A stretch of DNA of 30,239 bases from Lachnospiraceae bacterium UBA3386 (GTDB taxonomy: Bacteria; Bacillota; Clostridia; Lachnospirales; Lachnospiraceae): positions 1 to 30,239 of the forward strand of contig DEPS01000024.1 in NCBI GenBank assembly GCA_002358875.1, read 5' to 3'. The notes beneath the pieces are model-generated. The model saw only the letters and a program-made list of their open reading frames with translations, ran no database searches and was not told the origin of the DNA. Shown here piece by piece: positions 1 to 8,778 of the stretch (its first letter is position 1; every line of letters begins with the position of its first letter). The translations under genes and the position numbers were made by a program.

Positions 1-17
1 TAATCTATATATTAAAT

Positions 18-45
18 AGTTTACAGACTACAGTTTTCTTGTCAA
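18..45 (-). promoter_or_regulatory. Sigma-A-type promoter reading off the left edge
   Basis: On the minus strand a perfect -35 TTGACA (40-45) is followed after 16 bases by TAAACT (18-23). Transcription would start near position 11 and leave the window, so the gene served is not visible. It lies downstream of the structured end of the diguanylate cyclase transcript, consistent with a new transcription unit. Confidence 0.55.
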
Positions 46-114
46 TCCCCTGTTGAACAGACCTTACAATTCGCGCTGCCGCCGGCTTCGAGGTGTTTTT
101 GCGTGGTTTTTTCC

Positions 115-222
115 AAAAAACCCGGGGTTGGCGGCTCGCAGCCCTTTCGCAAAGCGGGTTCTCTGCACGGCCGCGAGACCGTTACTCACAAGGCGGCCCG
201 TAACGGGCCCGCATAAGTGTGA
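115..222 (-). terminator. GC-rich structured 3' region, possible terminator
   Basis: This follows the stop of the diguanylate cyclase on the minus strand. It holds a hairpin at 186-222 (TCACA/TGTGA outer arms; GGCCCG-TAA-CGGGCC inner arms at 195-209), then further GC-rich pairable arms, and ends in a T6 tract (A115-120 on the plus strand). No single perfect stem sits directly on the T tract, so the terminator reading is tentative. An inverted repeat GGTTTTTT/AAAAAACC at 105-122 overlaps its end. Confidence 0.4.
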
Positions 223-233
223 CCTGTAAATGT

Positions 234-1232
234 TTATTTTTCTCCGGAGCTCCTTTTCCTCCTGCGCCTGTCATTTCCCTTTCTTCGATAATAAGCAGCC
301 TTTGCCTCGTACATCGCTTTGTCTGACTCCCTGACAAGCATTTCCGCGGTCATACCCCTGGTATCATACTCCTCCATAAGGGCGCAGCCCGCCGACAGGC
401 TCAGTGATTTCACCTTTTTGCCCTGCCAGTGGTCCGCCTCCATTTTGAGCTGTATAAGAGCCGTTTTGGCCATCTCCCGATTCATGGATGTCAGAACGAC
501 AAACTCATCTCCGCCGGTCCTATAACAATTTCCCTCAGCAGCAAGCGCTTTCCTGATGCAGTCCGCCGCGCCGCAGATGAGCTCGTCGCCCGCATCATGG
601 CCCAGACTGTCGTTGACCCGCTTAAGCCCGTTGATATCAATTGTAAACACCGCCAGCTCCGCCGGAAGCATTTCGCTCATGTCAAGAGACCTGATGACCC
701 TGTAATAAGCAGAACGGCTGCGGACTCCTGTCAGTGGATCCGTATCGATCTGGAGCTGCTGCTGCTTTAAATAGTCATCCATTTCCAGGGCCGCATGTTC
801 TGTATACTGAATAAAAAGAAGCATAGCCCCTATGGTCAGCGCTATATAGGCGGTCCTGACTTCACTCTCAGAAAGTCCCTGGATCAGCACACCGGCGATA
901 ACCAGAATAATTGCGGCATACAAAGATGCATGGTTTTGTTTTCTCCATCTGTTTTTCAACCGCATCTGCAGTACCATGGTGCCAACTGCCATGGGCGCAA
1001 GAATATGATCGGCAATTTTAATAAAAGCCAATACAAAAGATGGAAAATCTTCCCTGCCCTCCAGAAAGACACCTGAATATTCCGCCATGGCTGATAAACC
1101 AATCAGCACAAAGGTGAAATACAAAAGCTTCCTGTCCCTGCTTTTAAGCCTGCCGTTTTCGTGGACCAGGAGGCCAAGAACGCCCAGGGCCATAAAACAC
1201 AAAAAAAATATAGCGCTGTAGTATACTTTCAT
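234..1232 (-). CDS. Membrane diguanylate cyclase (GGDEF)
   Basis: This 332-residue protein would make cyclic di-GMP from two GTP at the membrane. The first ~150 residues contain several hydrophobic helices and no recognised ligand-binding domain. The C-terminal half (about 165-320) is a GGDEF domain with the DxLT-type entry motif DPLTGVRSR, the substrate-binding stretch NDSLGHDAGDE and an intact signature GGDEF in RTGGDEFVVL, so activity is expected. There is no RxxD inhibitory site directly before the signature. The start is an ATG with AGGA about 9 bases upstream. It lies downstream of the LysR gene, with a strong terminator in between, so it is probably transcribed separately. The signal sensed is unknown. 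Confidence 0.9.
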   Translation of the reverse strand: MKVYYSAIFFLCFMALGVLGLLVHENGRLKSRDRKLLYFTFVLIGLSAMAEYSGVFLEGREDFPSFVLAFIKIADHILAPMAVGTMVLQMRLKNRWRKQNHASLYAAIILVIAGVLIQGLSESEVRTAYIALTIGAMLLFIQYTEHAALEMDDYLKQQQLQIDTDPLTGVRSRSAYYRVIRSLDMSEMLPAELAVFTIDINGLKRVNDSLGHDAGDELICGAADCIRKALAAEGNCYRTGGDEFVVLTSMNREMAKTALIQLKMEADHWQGKKVKSLSLSAGCALMEEYDTRGMTAEMLVRESDKAMYEAKAAYYRRKGNDRRRRKRSSGEK

Positions 1233-1270
1233 ACTCGGTTTTCCTTTTTACTCCGGTTTCATAAGCGGGT

Positions 1271-1318
1271 AAAAAACCGGCCGCCTACCTTCTCAACGCG
1301 AGTTAGATAGCGACCGGT
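1271..1318 (-). terminator. Intrinsic terminator after LysR gene
   Basis: On the minus strand ACCGGTCGC (1310-1318) pairs with GCGGCCGGT (1276-1284), nine pairs with one G-T wobble. The stem is extended inward by CTATCT/AGGTAG-type pairing and followed directly by T6 (A1271-1276 on the plus strand). It ends the transcript of the LysR-type gene. Confidence 0.8.
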
Positions 1319-1429
1319 TCATCCTGTTCGACAGCCAGGATCGTATCAAATGCTTTTGTCTGTTCCGTCCCCGTCTTTTTGATACCATGCCCAAAAGCCG
1401 TCCTTATATTTTGGTAATTCCGGCATCTG

Positions 1430-2305
1430 TCATCCCCTGATCGGATACTTTTTCACATATTCTATGAATTTCATTGTGCGTTCCGAAATAAAGGTGCCCT
1501 TTTTCCAGATGATCCCGAACCTGCCCCTGATTTCCGGAAAAATCGGAAGCCGGACAAATTCCATGGGATCAACGGCCAGTGACGAATACAAAAAAGCGCC
1601 GCAGTCCCCTCTCCTCAGAAAGTTCAATATTGAGTAAAGCTGACTTGTATAAGCCAGGACCTCCGGGGTAATTCCCACCTGATTATACCGTTTTTGCACC
1701 TTTTCATTCAGCGCGGAATCTGTGTTATAAAGTATTATCTTTTCGTCCTTCAGCATATTAAAATCAACATTATTGAGCCCCGCATACCGGTGATTTCTGC
1801 CCACGCAGTAGACGTAGGACTCCTCCATCAAAACATGGGAATGAAACCGGTCAATATTGTAAAAATCCATGTCGACCAGAGCCAGATCCAGCTTCTCCTC
1901 CTGCAGCATCATGCAGGACTTTACAGAATCGTACTCAAAAAGCTGCACTTTGATGCCGGTCGTTTTCTGAAATCGATCTGACAGAGCAGGAAACAGGATC
2001 GCACCGATCAGAGTCGGAATCCCGATACGGACAGGTGATTCCTTCTCACCAAAGGAAGAAAATTCCGTGACCATTGCCTGTGTCTCGCGCAGTAAAGCCT
2101 CAGCTCTCCGGTAAAAACCCTCACCCTCACGTGTCAGAGAAATCCGGTTTTTCTCATGATGAAATAACCGAAGCTTCAGTTCCTTCTCCAGTTCTCTGAT
2201 CGCGACCGAGATAGTCGGCTGTGTCACATAGAGTTCCTCCGCCGCCCTTGTGATACTGTGGCAGCGGCAGACTGCACAGAAATATTCCAGCTGAACAAGT
2301 TTCAT
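1430..2305 (-). CDS. LysR-family transcriptional regulator
   Basis: A 291-residue DNA-binding regulator of usual LysR length. Residues 1-60 form the winged HTH: ITRAAEELYVTQPTISVAI is the recognition-helix region, followed by the conserved ELE-LGxxLF-type stretch and LTREGEGFY. A linker helix leads to a periplasmic-binding-protein-like effector domain (about 90-290). The start ATG has GGGAG six bases upstream. LysR proteins usually control a neighbouring divergent gene, but here the flanking gene upstream is a decayed remnant, so the target cannot be named. Its transcript ends at the hairpin at 1271-1318. Confidence 0.92.
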   Translation of the reverse strand: MKLVQLEYFCAVCRCHSITRAAEELYVTQPTISVAIRELEKELKLRLFHHEKNRISLTREGEGFYRRAEALLRETQAMVTEFSSFGEKESPVRIGIPTLIGAILFPALSDRFQKTTGIKVQLFEYDSVKSCMMLQEEKLDLALVDMDFYNIDRFHSHVLMEESYVYCVGRNHRYAGLNNVDFNMLKDEKIILYNTDSALNEKVQKRYNQVGITPEVLAYTSQLYSILNFLRRGDCGAFLYSSLAVDPMEFVRLPIFPEIRGRFGIIWKKGTFISERTMKFIEYVKKYPIRG

Positions 2306-2356
2306 TCTTAACTCCCAAATAAGTAATCGTCACTCTGAAATGATTCATCTGCCGAT

Positions 2357-2362
2357 ATTATA
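2357..2362 (-). promoter_or_regulatory. Possible -10 element of LysR gene
   Basis: A perfect TATAAT on the minus strand lies about 50 bases before the LysR start codon, inside the 10-bp palindrome TATTATAATA. No good -35 is found at 16-18 bases; the nearest TTGAGA is 21 bases away. A regulated or weak promoter is possible. Confidence 0.3.
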
Positions 2363-2392
2363 ATAATGAAGCGTTCAAAAACGTCTCAAACA

Positions 2393-2707
2393 TTACAGAA
2401 GCGTCCTGTTCTTTTTTTTTACCACATAGAGCGTTCTCGGAAGCTGGCTGTGCTTTCCTGCCGCAAAAATCATTTCAAAGTAGTTCTGCGCGATCAGGCT
2501 GAGCGCGAAAAATATAATGATCAGCATGACCCTCTTACGTTTTTTGCTGATATAAGAATCAGAAAAAACGGCAAATGTCAGCCCCCCCATTTGAAGCAGC
2601 AGCGGAAGGATCATCGTCAGATGATCGATGGTCTTCTGGTTAAACATCCGGTTATAAGACTCCCTGGTCAAAATACGTACAGTTGGTCCGGCAAAGAAAA
2701 AGGCCAT
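2393..2707 (-). pseudogene. Truncated membrane-sensor remnant
   Basis: A 104-codon frame with two hydrophobic helices (about 32-50 and 58-76) and the stretches DSYISKKRKRVMLIII and LSLIAQNYFE. This pattern resembles the N-terminal membrane part of clostridial signalling proteins (histidine kinase or GGDEF type). The frame stops soon after RTLYVV, through a nine-A run, with no catalytic domain. The coding frame is open ~14 codons upstream of the ATG to a TGA, there is no convincing ribosome site, and the ATG may not be the original start. Best read as a 5' gene fragment left after deletion, beside two GGDEF genes. The family resemblance is from memory and uncertain; a small functional membrane protein is the alternative. 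Confidence 0.45.
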
Positions 2708-2720
2708 CCCTGCGGATGAC

Positions 2721-2743
2721 CTGAACAGCCCGTCTCTGTTCAG
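2721..2743 (-). other. Perfect hairpin after GGDEF stop
   Basis: CTGAACAG and CTGTTCAG are perfect 8-base arms around a 7-base loop, 11 bases after the stop of the GGDEF gene at 2755. There is no T tract on either side, so it is not a standard intrinsic terminator. It may stabilise or end the transcript inefficiently. Confidence 0.35.
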
Positions 2744-2754
2744 TCTGTTTCATT

Positions 2755-4152
2755 TCATACTGGACACACATTTTTCGTCCTGTTATAAAAATCACGCTGA
2801 ACATGAAGCATCTTCTTCTGTTCGTACATATCGCGGTCCGCCTGTTCCATCATGCTCTTGAAAGTGGTCTCCCCGATATCATTTGTGTACGCACAGCCGC
2901 ATGCGATGCTTATTTCACGTTTCTTCTGATCTTCCCTGAAATGCTCAACCATCCTCTTTATTTCTTCTGAGCTGGTATCCTTTACTACCGCAGCGAATTC
3001 ATCCCCGCCGAAGCGAAAGCAATTGTGCTCCCTGGGACTTCCAAAGCATGACAAAATGCATTCCGCCGAAGATCGAAGAAGCGCATCCCCCGCAGCATGC
3101 CCGAAGGTGTCATTTGTTACCTTCAGATAGTTCACATCGAACAGGAGCAGGGCGATCGCATGGCTCCCATCCTGAAGCTCCAGAATATAGTGCTCATAGC
3201 TGTACCGGTTAGGCAGGTTTGTCAGGGCATCCGTTTCCGCCGCTGAGCGCAGGATCCCGTCAAGAGCATCTCTCCTGCGCAGCAGTCTGTTGTATGCCGC
3301 GGCAAGTCTGCGGACCTCTGCAACCCCCGTCTTTTCATCTAACAGATTTTCCGAGTTGATCAGATGAGTATAATCTACCAGCGGGCGGATGACCTGCCTG
3401 TGAAGGATAAAAAACGTCACGATCAGGATCGCAATGATCATCAGGGTGAACGCCCACAAAAGCCTGCGCAGGAACATGACCCTGGCCGCTTCCGCAGCCG
3501 CATGCCTTCCCATCGCTTCCTTTATCATCCCGCTGCAGGTATTGATATTTTCAGAGACAGTCTGCTTGTTCTGCGCATAGTCCGAGCTCTGGATCAGGCG
3601 GTGAGCCAGTCCGATCTTCTGCTCCCCGGACATAGCCTGCTCCTGACGGCTCAGCTCAGGCATGGGAATGCGCGCTTTAAGAGAGCCATCCTTAAGAGGA
3701 TATACAGAAGTCATCAGAGCCAGCGCGTGGAGCTGCGTCTGCATCAGATCCGCCGCAGCATCCGCTGCCAGACCGATCTTTTCCAGGACTTCTGCGCTGA
3801 CATCGTAATCCCGAAACCTCTCCGCCACCTGATACCCCCGCCGGCCGGTTTCGAGTTCATTTGCATAGGCCCGCAGAGGAAATTCATTTACCTCTCCGCT
3901 CTCCGTAAGCGGAACAAGGACAAAATTACCGGAAGTCTCTGCCAGCAGGCTTGAGCCGGCCAGGATTGAAGTCGCTTCTTCGATATAACTGCCGGAATTC
4001 TGCATTGTAGCTGAAAGCATGCTGCTCGATGTATTGATTGCCATGATCAGGGTGATAATAATTACATGCAGCATTGCTATAATTGTAATAACCGGTAAAA
4101 CAAAAATATATGCCCGGATTCCTCCCGGGTCGTCACGGCGCTTTTTTCCCAT
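2755..4152 (-). CDS. Sensor diguanylate cyclase (TM-sensor-TM-GGDEF)
   Basis: A 465-residue membrane diguanylate cyclase. Start chosen at the ATG giving MGKKRRDD because AGGAGA sits eight bases upstream; a longer frame to 4272 has no such site. A TM helix at about 12-37 and a second at about 230-252 bracket an extracytoplasmic, mostly helical sensor region of ~190 residues. A HAMP-like juxtamembrane stretch beginning VIRPLVDYTHL follows. The GGDEF domain (about 305-455) has DALTNLPNR, NDTFGHAAGDALL and an intact signature in RFGGDEFAAVV, so it should make cyclic di-GMP. It lies downstream of the EAL gene on the same strand but behind a terminator-like hairpin. Sensor ligand unknown. Confidence 0.9.
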   Translation of the reverse strand: MGKKRRDDPGGIRAYIFVLPVITIIAMLHVIIITLIMAINTSSSMLSATMQNSGSYIEEATSILAGSSLLAETSGNFVLVPLTESGEVNEFPLRAYANELETGRRGYQVAERFRDYDVSAEVLEKIGLAADAAADLMQTQLHALALMTSVYPLKDGSLKARIPMPELSRQEQAMSGEQKIGLAHRLIQSSDYAQNKQTVSENINTCSGMIKEAMGRHAAAEAARVMFLRRLLWAFTLMIIAILIVTFFILHRQVIRPLVDYTHLINSENLLDEKTGVAEVRRLAAAYNRLLRRRDALDGILRSAAETDALTNLPNRYSYEHYILELQDGSHAIALLLFDVNYLKVTNDTFGHAAGDALLRSSAECILSCFGSPREHNCFRFGGDEFAAVVKDTSSEEIKRMVEHFREDQKKREISIACGCAYTNDIGETTFKSMMEQADRDMYEQKKMLHVQRDFYNRTKNVCPV

Positions 4153-4290
4153 GTTGTCTTCTCCTGAAACGTCTTTTCTATTTGCCGGGACTAAAATCTG
4201 CTGATCCTTACTGCTGTTAAAAAATTCCTTTCTATAATAATTGATGCTATACCTTTTTTCAAAACAATACAAGTCCCTGACCGGAAACTT

Positions 4291-4324
4291 AAAAATCCGG
4301 CCGGTGTCCTTCTCACCGCCTGAT
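4291..4324 (-). terminator. Intrinsic terminator after GGDEF-EAL gene
   Basis: On the minus strand ATCAGGCGGTG pairs with CACCGGCCGGAT, with one mismatch and one bulge and a 7-base loop, followed by T5 (A4291-4295 on the plus strand). It lies ~45 bases after the EAL-gene stop. Confidence 0.6.
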
Positions 4325-4367
4325 TTCTCCCGGTTATCCGGGCTTCATACCTGCACTTGTCTGCGCA

Positions 4368-6293
4368 TCAATTAAATTTGTGGATAAAATCGAGAAATTC
4401 CGGGGGCGGGACAGGCTTTGAAAAATAGTAGCCCTGCAGGTAATCACATCCCATCTCGGACAGGACGTTTTTCATTTCTTCGGTCTCGACCCCCTCTACG
4501 ACCACTTCCATCTTTGCGTTCTGGAACATGTTTACCAGATCCGGCAGCACACCGGATTCGCCCGTGAAATAGCTGTGTACGACATTCATGTCCAGCTTGA
4601 CCGTCTGGATAGGCAGCTTCATCAGACGGGTAAGGTTAGACGTGCCTGTACCAAAATCGTCCAGCGAAAAAGTCGCCTCCTGTTCCTGAAGCATCAGCAT
4701 CTGCTTGAGCAGCATCATGGTATCTGTGATCGTGCTCTCTGTGATTTCAAAGTCAATGAGACTCATGCTGACCTGATACCGCCTGGCAATGGCAAAAAGC
4801 TCCGATGCAAGCTGGTCGTTCAGGCACTGAGCCGGTGAGAGATTGACATTGATGCGGCGAATGTCAGATGCCTTCGCCTGCGGAGAAGCCAGGAATATGC
4901 AGACGCGCTCGAACATCTGGCGGCCCAGCTCCATGATATCGCCGGTCTGTTCGGCAACATGAATAAATTCATCCGGCGGAATAAATCCCAGATCCGGGTC
5001 CCTCAGTCTCGCCAGGGCTTCCGCGCCGATGATCTTCTGTTCCTTTACAGAAAAGATCGGCTGGAAATAAGCTTCAATGCGATGCTCCTTTAAGGCGCGT
5101 CCCAGGGCATGCTCCACCGCCTTTCGCCTGATCAGCTCTGTCTTTACATTCTGAGTAATAGCAATATTGCCGCGCTCATTCTCAATATAAGCCCGTGAAT
5201 AGGCATAGGAAATAAGGTCGTCCACCTCTGCGATCTCTTTTGGCAGCAGTTCCCAGGGAAGGGCTATCGCCGATACGGACAGCGCCACATCCGTATCCTT
5301 TGCCTGCCAGGGCAGTGAGAAGCGGTCATTTATTTTCCGGATGATGCCCTCCCGGCCACTGGCTTTATGGTCCTTTCCAAGCAGAAGATAGTCTCCATTT
5401 CCGAAATAGAACACGTATTCACGGGGGAAACTCTCCCAGAGCCAGCGCCCGATCAGCTCCAGGCTCCGATTCATCTGCTGGTGGCCGTAAAGGACCTTGG
5501 CGGACTCATAGTTATGTATCGACGCAATAATGCACCGAAACCGCTTGTTCTCCCGTAGAAGCTCTGCGGCGATCCGATCGAAGGCGTCCTTGTTAAAGAG
5601 GCGCGTCTTTCGTTCACGGTAAAGATCCGGATTCTGGGCGGAAAGGTATACGACCAGAATGGCAATAATACTGAAATAGCTGGTGACCAGAGTGTTGATA
5701 AAGAGCTTGCGCAGAAAAATACCGGCGATCAGCACCGCATTGTAACCCAGCATGCTCAGCTTCAGCCTCCTCTGCGTCTGGCGCCAGGTCACGATCACGG
5801 ACAAAATGGAGACAGCAATATAAAAATACGTGCTGTAATAAATGGACTTGTAGAGTGAACAGTTGTAATAGCCCACCCCCGGGGCGAAATGGAAGATGGC
5901 GGAGGTCCAGGGAGAGGAAAGGATCAGTATCACAACCAGGGCGGCCGGCATCCATGTCAGGGGACGCGACCACCGTCCCATCGTCCGGTACGCGTTGCAT
6001 TCCTCCGCTGTATAGTCAAACAGAGCCCATCCCCGCAGGATAAATGCGACAAAATAGCCGAAATTAACCACGTACATCAACCACAGAGGATACTGGGTCC
6101 AGATCTCATTCATCTCACAGGATATGATATCCGATGCCGTCATGACCAGATTTGCTATCATTACATACAAAAAGCTGGCGCTTGAACGCAGAGGAAGATT
6201 CCTCCTGGAACAGTAAAACAGGAGGATCAGAATCTGTATGGGGATCGCTGCAAGAGCAAAATCATAATTATATCCGCTAATCCAGTGAAACAT
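4368..6293 (-). CDS. Membrane GGDEF-EAL cyclic di-GMP phosphodiesterase
   Basis: A 641-residue protein with about six hydrophobic helices in the first ~215 residues, a degenerate GGDEF domain (about 230-385) and an EAL domain (about 395-640). The GGDEF signature is replaced by GNGDY, so cyclase activity is unlikely and this domain is probably regulatory. The EAL domain keeps the residues needed for hydrolysis: EAL in GAEALARL, the Asn of INVNLSP, the Glu of FEITES, the Asp pair in DDFGTGTSN, the Lys of VKLD and the Glu of EGVET. It should therefore degrade cyclic di-GMP to pGpG, opposing the two nearby cyclases. ATG start with AAGGA nine bases upstream. It follows the PRD regulator by 66 bases on the same strand and could be cotranscribed with it. 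Confidence 0.92.
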   Translation of the reverse strand: MFHWISGYNYDFALAAIPIQILILLFYCSRRNLPLRSSASFLYVMIANLVMTASDIISCEMNEIWTQYPLWLMYVVNFGYFVAFILRGWALFDYTAEECNAYRTMGRWSRPLTWMPAALVVILILSSPWTSAIFHFAPGVGYYNCSLYKSIYYSTYFYIAVSILSVIVTWRQTQRRLKLSMLGYNAVLIAGIFLRKLFINTLVTSYFSIIAILVVYLSAQNPDLYRERKTRLFNKDAFDRIAAELLRENKRFRCIIASIHNYESAKVLYGHQQMNRSLELIGRWLWESFPREYVFYFGNGDYLLLGKDHKASGREGIIRKINDRFSLPWQAKDTDVALSVSAIALPWELLPKEIAEVDDLISYAYSRAYIENERGNIAITQNVKTELIRRKAVEHALGRALKEHRIEAYFQPIFSVKEQKIIGAEALARLRDPDLGFIPPDEFIHVAEQTGDIMELGRQMFERVCIFLASPQAKASDIRRINVNLSPAQCLNDQLASELFAIARRYQVSMSLIDFEITESTITDTMMLLKQMLMLQEQEATFSLDDFGTGTSNLTRLMKLPIQTVKLDMNVVHSYFTGESGVLPDLVNMFQNAKMEVVVEGVETEEMKNVLSEMGCDYLQGYYFSKPVPPPEFLDFIHKFN

Positions 6294-6359
6294 TCGAATT
6301 TATCCTTCTTCTTTGAATCGCTCTCTGACATTCATCTGCTGTTCTCTCCCGGAATGCTT

Positions 6360-8513
6360 TCACAGCCTTTCCACATATTCCGAAAAGAAGGTCCTCAGCT
6401 CGTGTGTCAGCTCTGTCTTGACTTCAGTCTCATCTCCCTTTTGGACCGCTTCCAGAAAAGCGGCGTTTCTGATAAAAGCGCTGCTGATCCGCCCCAGGAC
6501 CTCCGAGTGGATCCGACGGTGATCGTCCACAGGCATCAGAAGAAGCACGGCTGCACTGATCCCTTTAAAGTAGGGATCCTTAAAGCTTTCCGACTCACGG
6601 GGAGAGCAGCTGACGAAGATCGGATCTGTGACGGCATTCGTCCGGCAGTGGAGCAGACAGAAATTCATATCCTCGAAGATCTGGGAATTGAGCCGCTCCC
6701 TCTCTGTGACTGCCGCTATCACGCTGGAGGCTGCGGCGAGGTTCTCGGTGACCTGCATGGACAGGACGCGCAGAAGCTCCCGGAATGTGACCTTATCCGC
6801 GATCCTGTAATGCCGGTATTTCTGGATAAGTGAAGAGAGGTCTCCTGCAATGACTCCGATCTCGTCCATCTGGCGGACAAAATCCGTGTCCTGGCGTCTG
6901 CGTCTGACCTGTCCGTAACCCTTGATACGGTATTCGATCTGGGACAGGTCACTGGCCGTGATCAGGGGGCTGACCCTGACACAGTCGATCCCCATGGAGT
7001 CGAGGTTTAAGGTGGACACGAAAAAGTCTGTGTCCTCGATGACGCCGGGAGTGATCTCATCCTTGCCGTAGGCGCGAAAGACCGCCTTGTCCCCCAGCTG
7101 GTTGCTGAGCTTGGTCATCATGAGTCTGGCGACGCCAAAGCCGCTTGCGCAGACTACGCCGATGACGACACGGCGGGCGGTCTTCTGCCTCTCCAGGATC
7201 CTTTCCTCTGCAGCCCCGAAATGCATGGCTAAAAAGCCGACCTCCTCGTCCCTGACCTGTACGCCTGTCTGCCGTTCGATGACCTTTGCCGCCCGGGCGC
7301 AGCGTTCGAAGACATCAGGATACTCCTCTTTAATGTCCTTGAGGATGGGATTGAAGATATTCATGTGATTGCACAGACGCACGATGACCGGCCGCAGGTG
7401 GACCAAAAGCCCCCGGACAAAATCCTCGTCGCATTTGAGCTCATAAGAGATCGAGGGATTGAACAGCTCAATCATCTCGTCCATCATATCGAGAAGCTTC
7501 TCCTCGTCGATCCCACGGATCTGGCGCATGATGGCGTCATCCGCGGAAACGGTATCTCCCGCTGTTCCCGAGTAGGCGATCTTAGACCCCCTCAGATGAA
7601 GCAGGATATAGGAGACCTCCACATCGGGGATCGCTATACCGAACTCCGTCTCCATCTCCCGCAGGATCCGCGCAGCCAGGTCGTAGCCTTCCCACGATGT
7701 CAGGTCCTCGAATCCCTTCTCATCAGCCTCGACGACGGCGCCCTTCTGCACCCGGTCGATCGCGATCGCAATATGGATGGCCAGCCCCGTGGCGGCGTTG
7801 TCCGCGAGCTGGCGGAGCAGGGGTTCGTCCATCCTGTTGATCACATCGCGCACACGGCTCAGAATGTCACTGTTTAAAAGCGAATAAATACCGCTGTCCG
7901 CCGCACTCAGGAGGATCTCCGATATGACTTCCTCGGACCCTTTGCTCCGGGCTTTATTTTTCCCGCCCTCCTGGCTGCGGGTCCTGTCATATTTCAGCGG
8001 GCCGTTTTCATGGATGAAGCGGCGCATGGCATCGCGGTAATCCCCCTCCGCGCCGACCAGCATGACACCGTAACCGGGCCTGCGGATGATCTCCAGATGG
8101 TTACGCGAAAACCATTTCCCCAGAGCCTCCATATCGCTGGCGACCGTTGCTTCGCTGACCCCCAGCAGCTGGCTGTAATAATAAAGCTTTCTCGGCTCGC
8201 GGTCGCGCAGAAGCTCGAACAGAAGGTGCCTTCGCCTCTCCTCTCTTCCCGCGGCCTCGACACCGCTGTTTTTTTCGACTTCTCTGCGGAGCTTTTCAAT
8301 ATTCTGCAGCTCCCCTGAGATCACTATTCCCCTTCCCTTGCAGTTGACAAGCTGCAGCCCGTACCTGGAGATGTCATTTTCCAGAAAGCCGAATTCCCTC
8401 TGGATCGTGCGCTTGCTGACCTCAAGACGATCCGCAATTTCCTGCTTGGAAACAGGCCCTTTTCCCCCCAGCAGAATTTCCAGGATCTGCTGGGTCCTAG
8501 GTGTAAAATCCAT
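6360..8513 (-). CDS. PRD-domain transcriptional regulator (MtlR/LicR-like, EIIB-EIIA)
   Basis: A 717-residue PTS-controlled activator. Order seen: HTH_11 (about 5-60, SKQEIADRLEVSKRTIQREF), a second Mga-type HTH (about 95-150), PRD1 (about 205-310, with LAIHIAIAIDR and LLHLRG), PRD2 (about 330-435, with LLVHLRPVIVRL and AMHFGAAEER), an EIIB-like domain (about 445-530) with a phosphorylatable Cys in VCASGFGVARL, and a C-terminal EIIA-like domain (about 570-715) with a His in FCLLHCRT. Phosphorylation of these sites by HPr and a cognate EII normally sets activity. The ATG at 8513 is chosen over a GTG three codons earlier because AGGAG lies eight bases before it. No PTS transporter gene is adjacent, so the sugar is unknown. 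Confidence 0.92.
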   Translation of the reverse strand: MDFTPRTQQILEILLGGKGPVSKQEIADRLEVSKRTIQREFGFLENDISRYGLQLVNCKGRGIVISGELQNIEKLRREVEKNSGVEAAGREERRRHLLFELLRDREPRKLYYYSQLLGVSEATVASDMEALGKWFSRNHLEIIRRPGYGVMLVGAEGDYRDAMRRFIHENGPLKYDRTRSQEGGKNKARSKGSEEVISEILLSAADSGIYSLLNSDILSRVRDVINRMDEPLLRQLADNAATGLAIHIAIAIDRVQKGAVVEADEKGFEDLTSWEGYDLAARILREMETEFGIAIPDVEVSYILLHLRGSKIAYSGTAGDTVSADDAIMRQIRGIDEEKLLDMMDEMIELFNPSISYELKCDEDFVRGLLVHLRPVIVRLCNHMNIFNPILKDIKEEYPDVFERCARAAKVIERQTGVQVRDEEVGFLAMHFGAAEERILERQKTARRVVIGVVCASGFGVARLMMTKLSNQLGDKAVFRAYGKDEITPGVIEDTDFFVSTLNLDSMGIDCVRVSPLITASDLSQIEYRIKGYGQVRRRRQDTDFVRQMDEIGVIAGDLSSLIQKYRHYRIADKVTFRELLRVLSMQVTENLAAASSVIAAVTERERLNSQIFEDMNFCLLHCRTNAVTDPIFVSCSPRESESFKDPYFKGISAAVLLLMPVDDHRRIHSEVLGRISSAFIRNAAFLEAVQKGDETEVKTELTHELRTFFSEYVERL

Positions 8514-8574
8514 TCCTGCCACTCCTTTAATAATTCAACGGACAGGCATTTCCGCCAACTACTGCGTTTTCCTC

Positions 8575-8602
8575 AGTATATCATGTCTGTATCAGCTGCC
8601 AA
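8575..8602 (-). promoter_or_regulatory. Promoter of PRD regulator
   Basis: Minus strand: TTGGCA (8597-8602), 16 bases, TATACT (8575-8580), with a TGA just before giving an extended -10 (TGnTATAcT). Predicted start of transcription near 8568, about 55 bases before the chosen ATG. Confidence 0.6.
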
Positions 8603-8713
8603 ACACTTTTATAATATTTTGTCATTTATTCATTACAATTTGGTTATTAATAAAAAAACATCCAAAGAGCATCTGCAGCAAAACACGTATCCGGTCCCTG
8701 TAACAAAAGACGC

Positions 8714-8767
8714 AAAAAAACAGCTGTCCCGGGCCAGTGTAAAGACTCCGGACAGCTGTCTTTTTTT
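8714..8767. terminator. Strong bidirectional terminator
   Basis: ACAGCTGTCC (8720-8729) and GGACAGCTGT (8750-8759) form a perfect 10-bp stem with a 20-base loop. A7 lies on one flank (8714-8720) and T7 on the other (8761-8767). On the minus strand it closes the run that ends with the SPFH gene. It also shields the PRD-regulator promoter from upstream read-through. Confidence 0.85.
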
Positions 8768-8778
8768 CACGCTCTCTT

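Noticed and set aside
1303..1452. Open frame of ~49 codons on the minus strand ending in KAFDTILAVEQDEPVAI, between the LysR stop and its terminator
   Set aside because: It has no ATG, GTG or TTG start and no ribosome site, overlaps the end of the LysR gene and the terminator stem, and matches nothing recognised. It may be a decayed gene end, but chance cannot be excluded.
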